Positions 62,777-64,000 of a stretch of 64,000 nucleotides of DNA are shown here, one piece after another. A program made the translations under genes and the position numbers. The DNA lies in the NCBI RefSeq assembly GCF_014284305.1, contig NZ_JACOFW010000004.1, positions 62,001-126,000 on the forward strand, given 5' to 3'. The notes under the pieces are model-generated. The model was not told the DNA's origin, did no database searches, and saw only the letters and a list, made by a program, of their open reading frames with translations. Source of the DNA: Affinundibacterium seohonense. Lineage in GTDB: Bacteria; Pseudomonadota; Gammaproteobacteria; Burkholderiales; Burkholderiaceae_D. Position 1 is the stretch's first letter; each line of letters begins with the position of its first letter.

Positions 62777-64000
62777 ATGCGCCGCGATTCTCGACCTTCT
62801 TCACCTGCCAGTCCCAGTGCCGTTCGCGGTGACTGGTCAACCGTTAAAACTTTATTACCGTATTTGTGGGCATATAAGTGGCGGGTAATGTTAGCCCTCA
62901 GTTTTTTGGTCGGCGCTAAGCTTGCCAATGTGGGTGTACCGTTGGTCTTAAAGGAATTGGTAGATCAATTGACAGTCAATCCTTTGAGTCCGACGTCCTT
63001 GATGGTGTTGCCAGTCAGCGTCTTGTTGGCGTATGGCCTCTTGCGCTTATCGACAACCTTGTTTACCGAGTTACGTGAATTTGTCTTCGCCAAAGTGACA
63101 CAGAGAGCAGTGCGCACAATTGCGCTCAAAGTGTTCCGGCATTTACATGCCTTATCTTTGCGTTTTCATTTGAATCGTCAAACCGGTGGCATGACACGGG
63201 ATATTGAACGTGGTACGCGGGCAGTCTCTTCTTTGGTATCGTTTGCTCTGTTTAGTATCGTACCGACGCTTTTGGAAATCGGTTTGGTACTTACTTATCT
63301 GTTCGTGCAATACGATAAGTGGTTCGCAATCATCACCATCGTGGCGCTCATTACCTATATTATTTTCACGATCGCGGTCACCGAGTGGCGCACCAATTTT
63401 CGCCGCACCATGAATGATCTGGATTCGAAAGCCAGTACCAAGGCTATCGATTCCTTGTTGAATTACGAGACGGTTAAATACTTCGGTAACGAAGAATACG
63501 AAGCGCAGCGTTACGATCAGGGTTTGCAAAGTTACGAGAAAGCGGCGGTCAAATCGCAGACCACGCTGTCCATGCTCAATGCGGGTCAATCGCTGATTAT
63601 TGCCACGGCAGTGACTTTGATTTTGTGGCGTGCCGCGCAAGGCGTGATCGATAAGAGCATGACACTCGGTGATTTGGTCTTGGTGAATGCCTTCATGATA
63701 CAGCTGTATATTCCGCTCAATTTCTTAGGTGTGCTTTATCGCGAGATTAAGCAAAGTTTGGCAGATATGGAAAAGTTGTTTACCTTGCTCGACCAAAATA
63801 AAGAGATTGCCGATAAAGAAAACGCACCTGTGCTGCAATTGCATGGACACGCTTCACCTGATGTCGAGTTTCATCAGGTGAATTTCAGCTACGAAGAAAA
63901 ACGTCAGATTTTATTTGATGTCGATTTTAAGATTGCCGCTGGGACGACAACGGCCGTGGTCGGGCATAGCGGATCGGGTAAATCAACTTTGTCGCGCTTG
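62777..64000 (+). CDS. ABC exporter of Atm1/heavy-metal type, partial (cut by window end)
   Basis: Starts at the ATG at 62777 (MRRDSRPSSPAS) and is still open at 64000, so about 408 residues are seen. Fused permease-ATPase. The membrane domain carries the Atm1/ABCB7 family segments FHLNRQTGGMTRDIERGTRAVSSL and SLLNYETVKYFGNEEYEAQRY. The ATPase domain begins with VEFHQVNFSYEEKRQIL and ends at Walker A VGHSGSGKSTL. Atm1-type exporters move glutathione-linked sulfur or metal conjugates. Confidence 0.92.
   Translation, partial: MRRDSRPSSPASPSAVRGDWSTVKTLLPYLWAYKWRVMLALSFLVGAKLANVGVPLVLKELVDQLTVNPLSPTSLMVLPVSVLLAYGLLRLSTTLFTELREFVFAKVTQRAVRTIALKVFRHLHALSLRFHLNRQTGGMTRDIERGTRAVSSLVSFALFSIVPTLLEIGLVLTYLFVQYDKWFAIITIVALITYIIFTIAVTEWRTNFRRTMNDLDSKASTKAIDSLLNYETVKYFGNEEYEAQRYDQGLQSYEKAAVKSQTTLSMLNAGQSLIIATAVTLILWRAAQGVIDKSMTLGDLVLVNAFMIQLYIPLNFLGVLYREIKQSLADMEKLFTLLDQNKEIADKENAPVLQLHGHASPDVEFHQVNFSYEEKRQILFDVDFKIAAGTTTAVVGHSGSGKSTLSRL

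Overview
The window looks like chromosomal DNA of a betaproteobacterium of the Burkholderiales, most likely Oxalobacteraceae; Undibacterium-like is my inference from the moderate GC content and gene order. The evidence is the run mlaFEDACB - ABC-2 exporter - bolA - murA - his operon - HIT - tatABC, then a DegS-like protease, nif3, mscL, petABC, sspA-sspB. This is a characteristic betaproteobacterial backbone. The last gene, an Atm1-type ABC exporter, runs off the right edge.

Layout. 0.25-6.2 kb: Mla retrograde phospholipid transport genes, including the outer-membrane lipoprotein MlaA, followed by a two-gene ABC exporter. 6.2-7.8 kb: BolA-like protein and MurA. 7.9-15.9 kb: histidine biosynthesis (hisG short form, hisD, hisC, hisB, hisH, hisA, hisF, hisI, hisE). 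An orphan beta-class DNA methyltransferase with a histone-H1-like tail sits between hisD and hisC. 15.9-17.9 kb: HIT protein and Tat translocase. 17.9-21.0 kb: DUF2461 protein, DegS-like protease, Nif3 protein, MscL. 21.4-25.5 kb: cytochrome bc1 complex and SspA/SspB.

25.56-36.97 kb: an 11.4-kb element integrated in a tRNA-Thr(UGU) gene, bounded by a 56-bp perfect direct repeat (attL/attR). It carries a tyrosine integrase, a PIN-like protein, a zinc-finger/HTH protein, and a plasmid replication module: a small HTH gene, a TrfA-like Rep, a consensus DnaA box and five iterons. It also has a MobC-like protein with three apparent ribbon-helix-helix segments and no relaxase. Its right end holds a tight three-gene operon encoding an OLD/AAA15-type ATPase, a stand-alone TOPRIM-like protein and a DUF262 protein. 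It reads as an integrative plasmid whose cargo is a candidate, possibly undescribed, antiphage system. This is the most interesting part of the window.

37.2-42.6 kb: ubiX, grxD, a DUF2141 protein, a carotenoid oxygenase, a Hint-domain gene broken by a one-base frameshift with a lipoprotein gene upstream, and a decayed second copy of the carotenoid oxygenase C-terminus. 42.6-51.2 kb: tex, a GNAT gene, prmC, dsbB, a molybdopterin oxidoreductase and fadD. 51.3-55.3 kb: an L,D-transpeptidase-like gene and a broken MBG-repeat adhesin gene built of 258-bp tandem repeats. 55.4-64.0 kb: a phosphatidylserine decarboxylase-like gene, a zinc alcohol dehydrogenase, two cation/proton antiporters (the first behind a terminator-like leader), a YbdK-type ligase, a small membrane protein, a YciA-type thioesterase and the partial ABC exporter.
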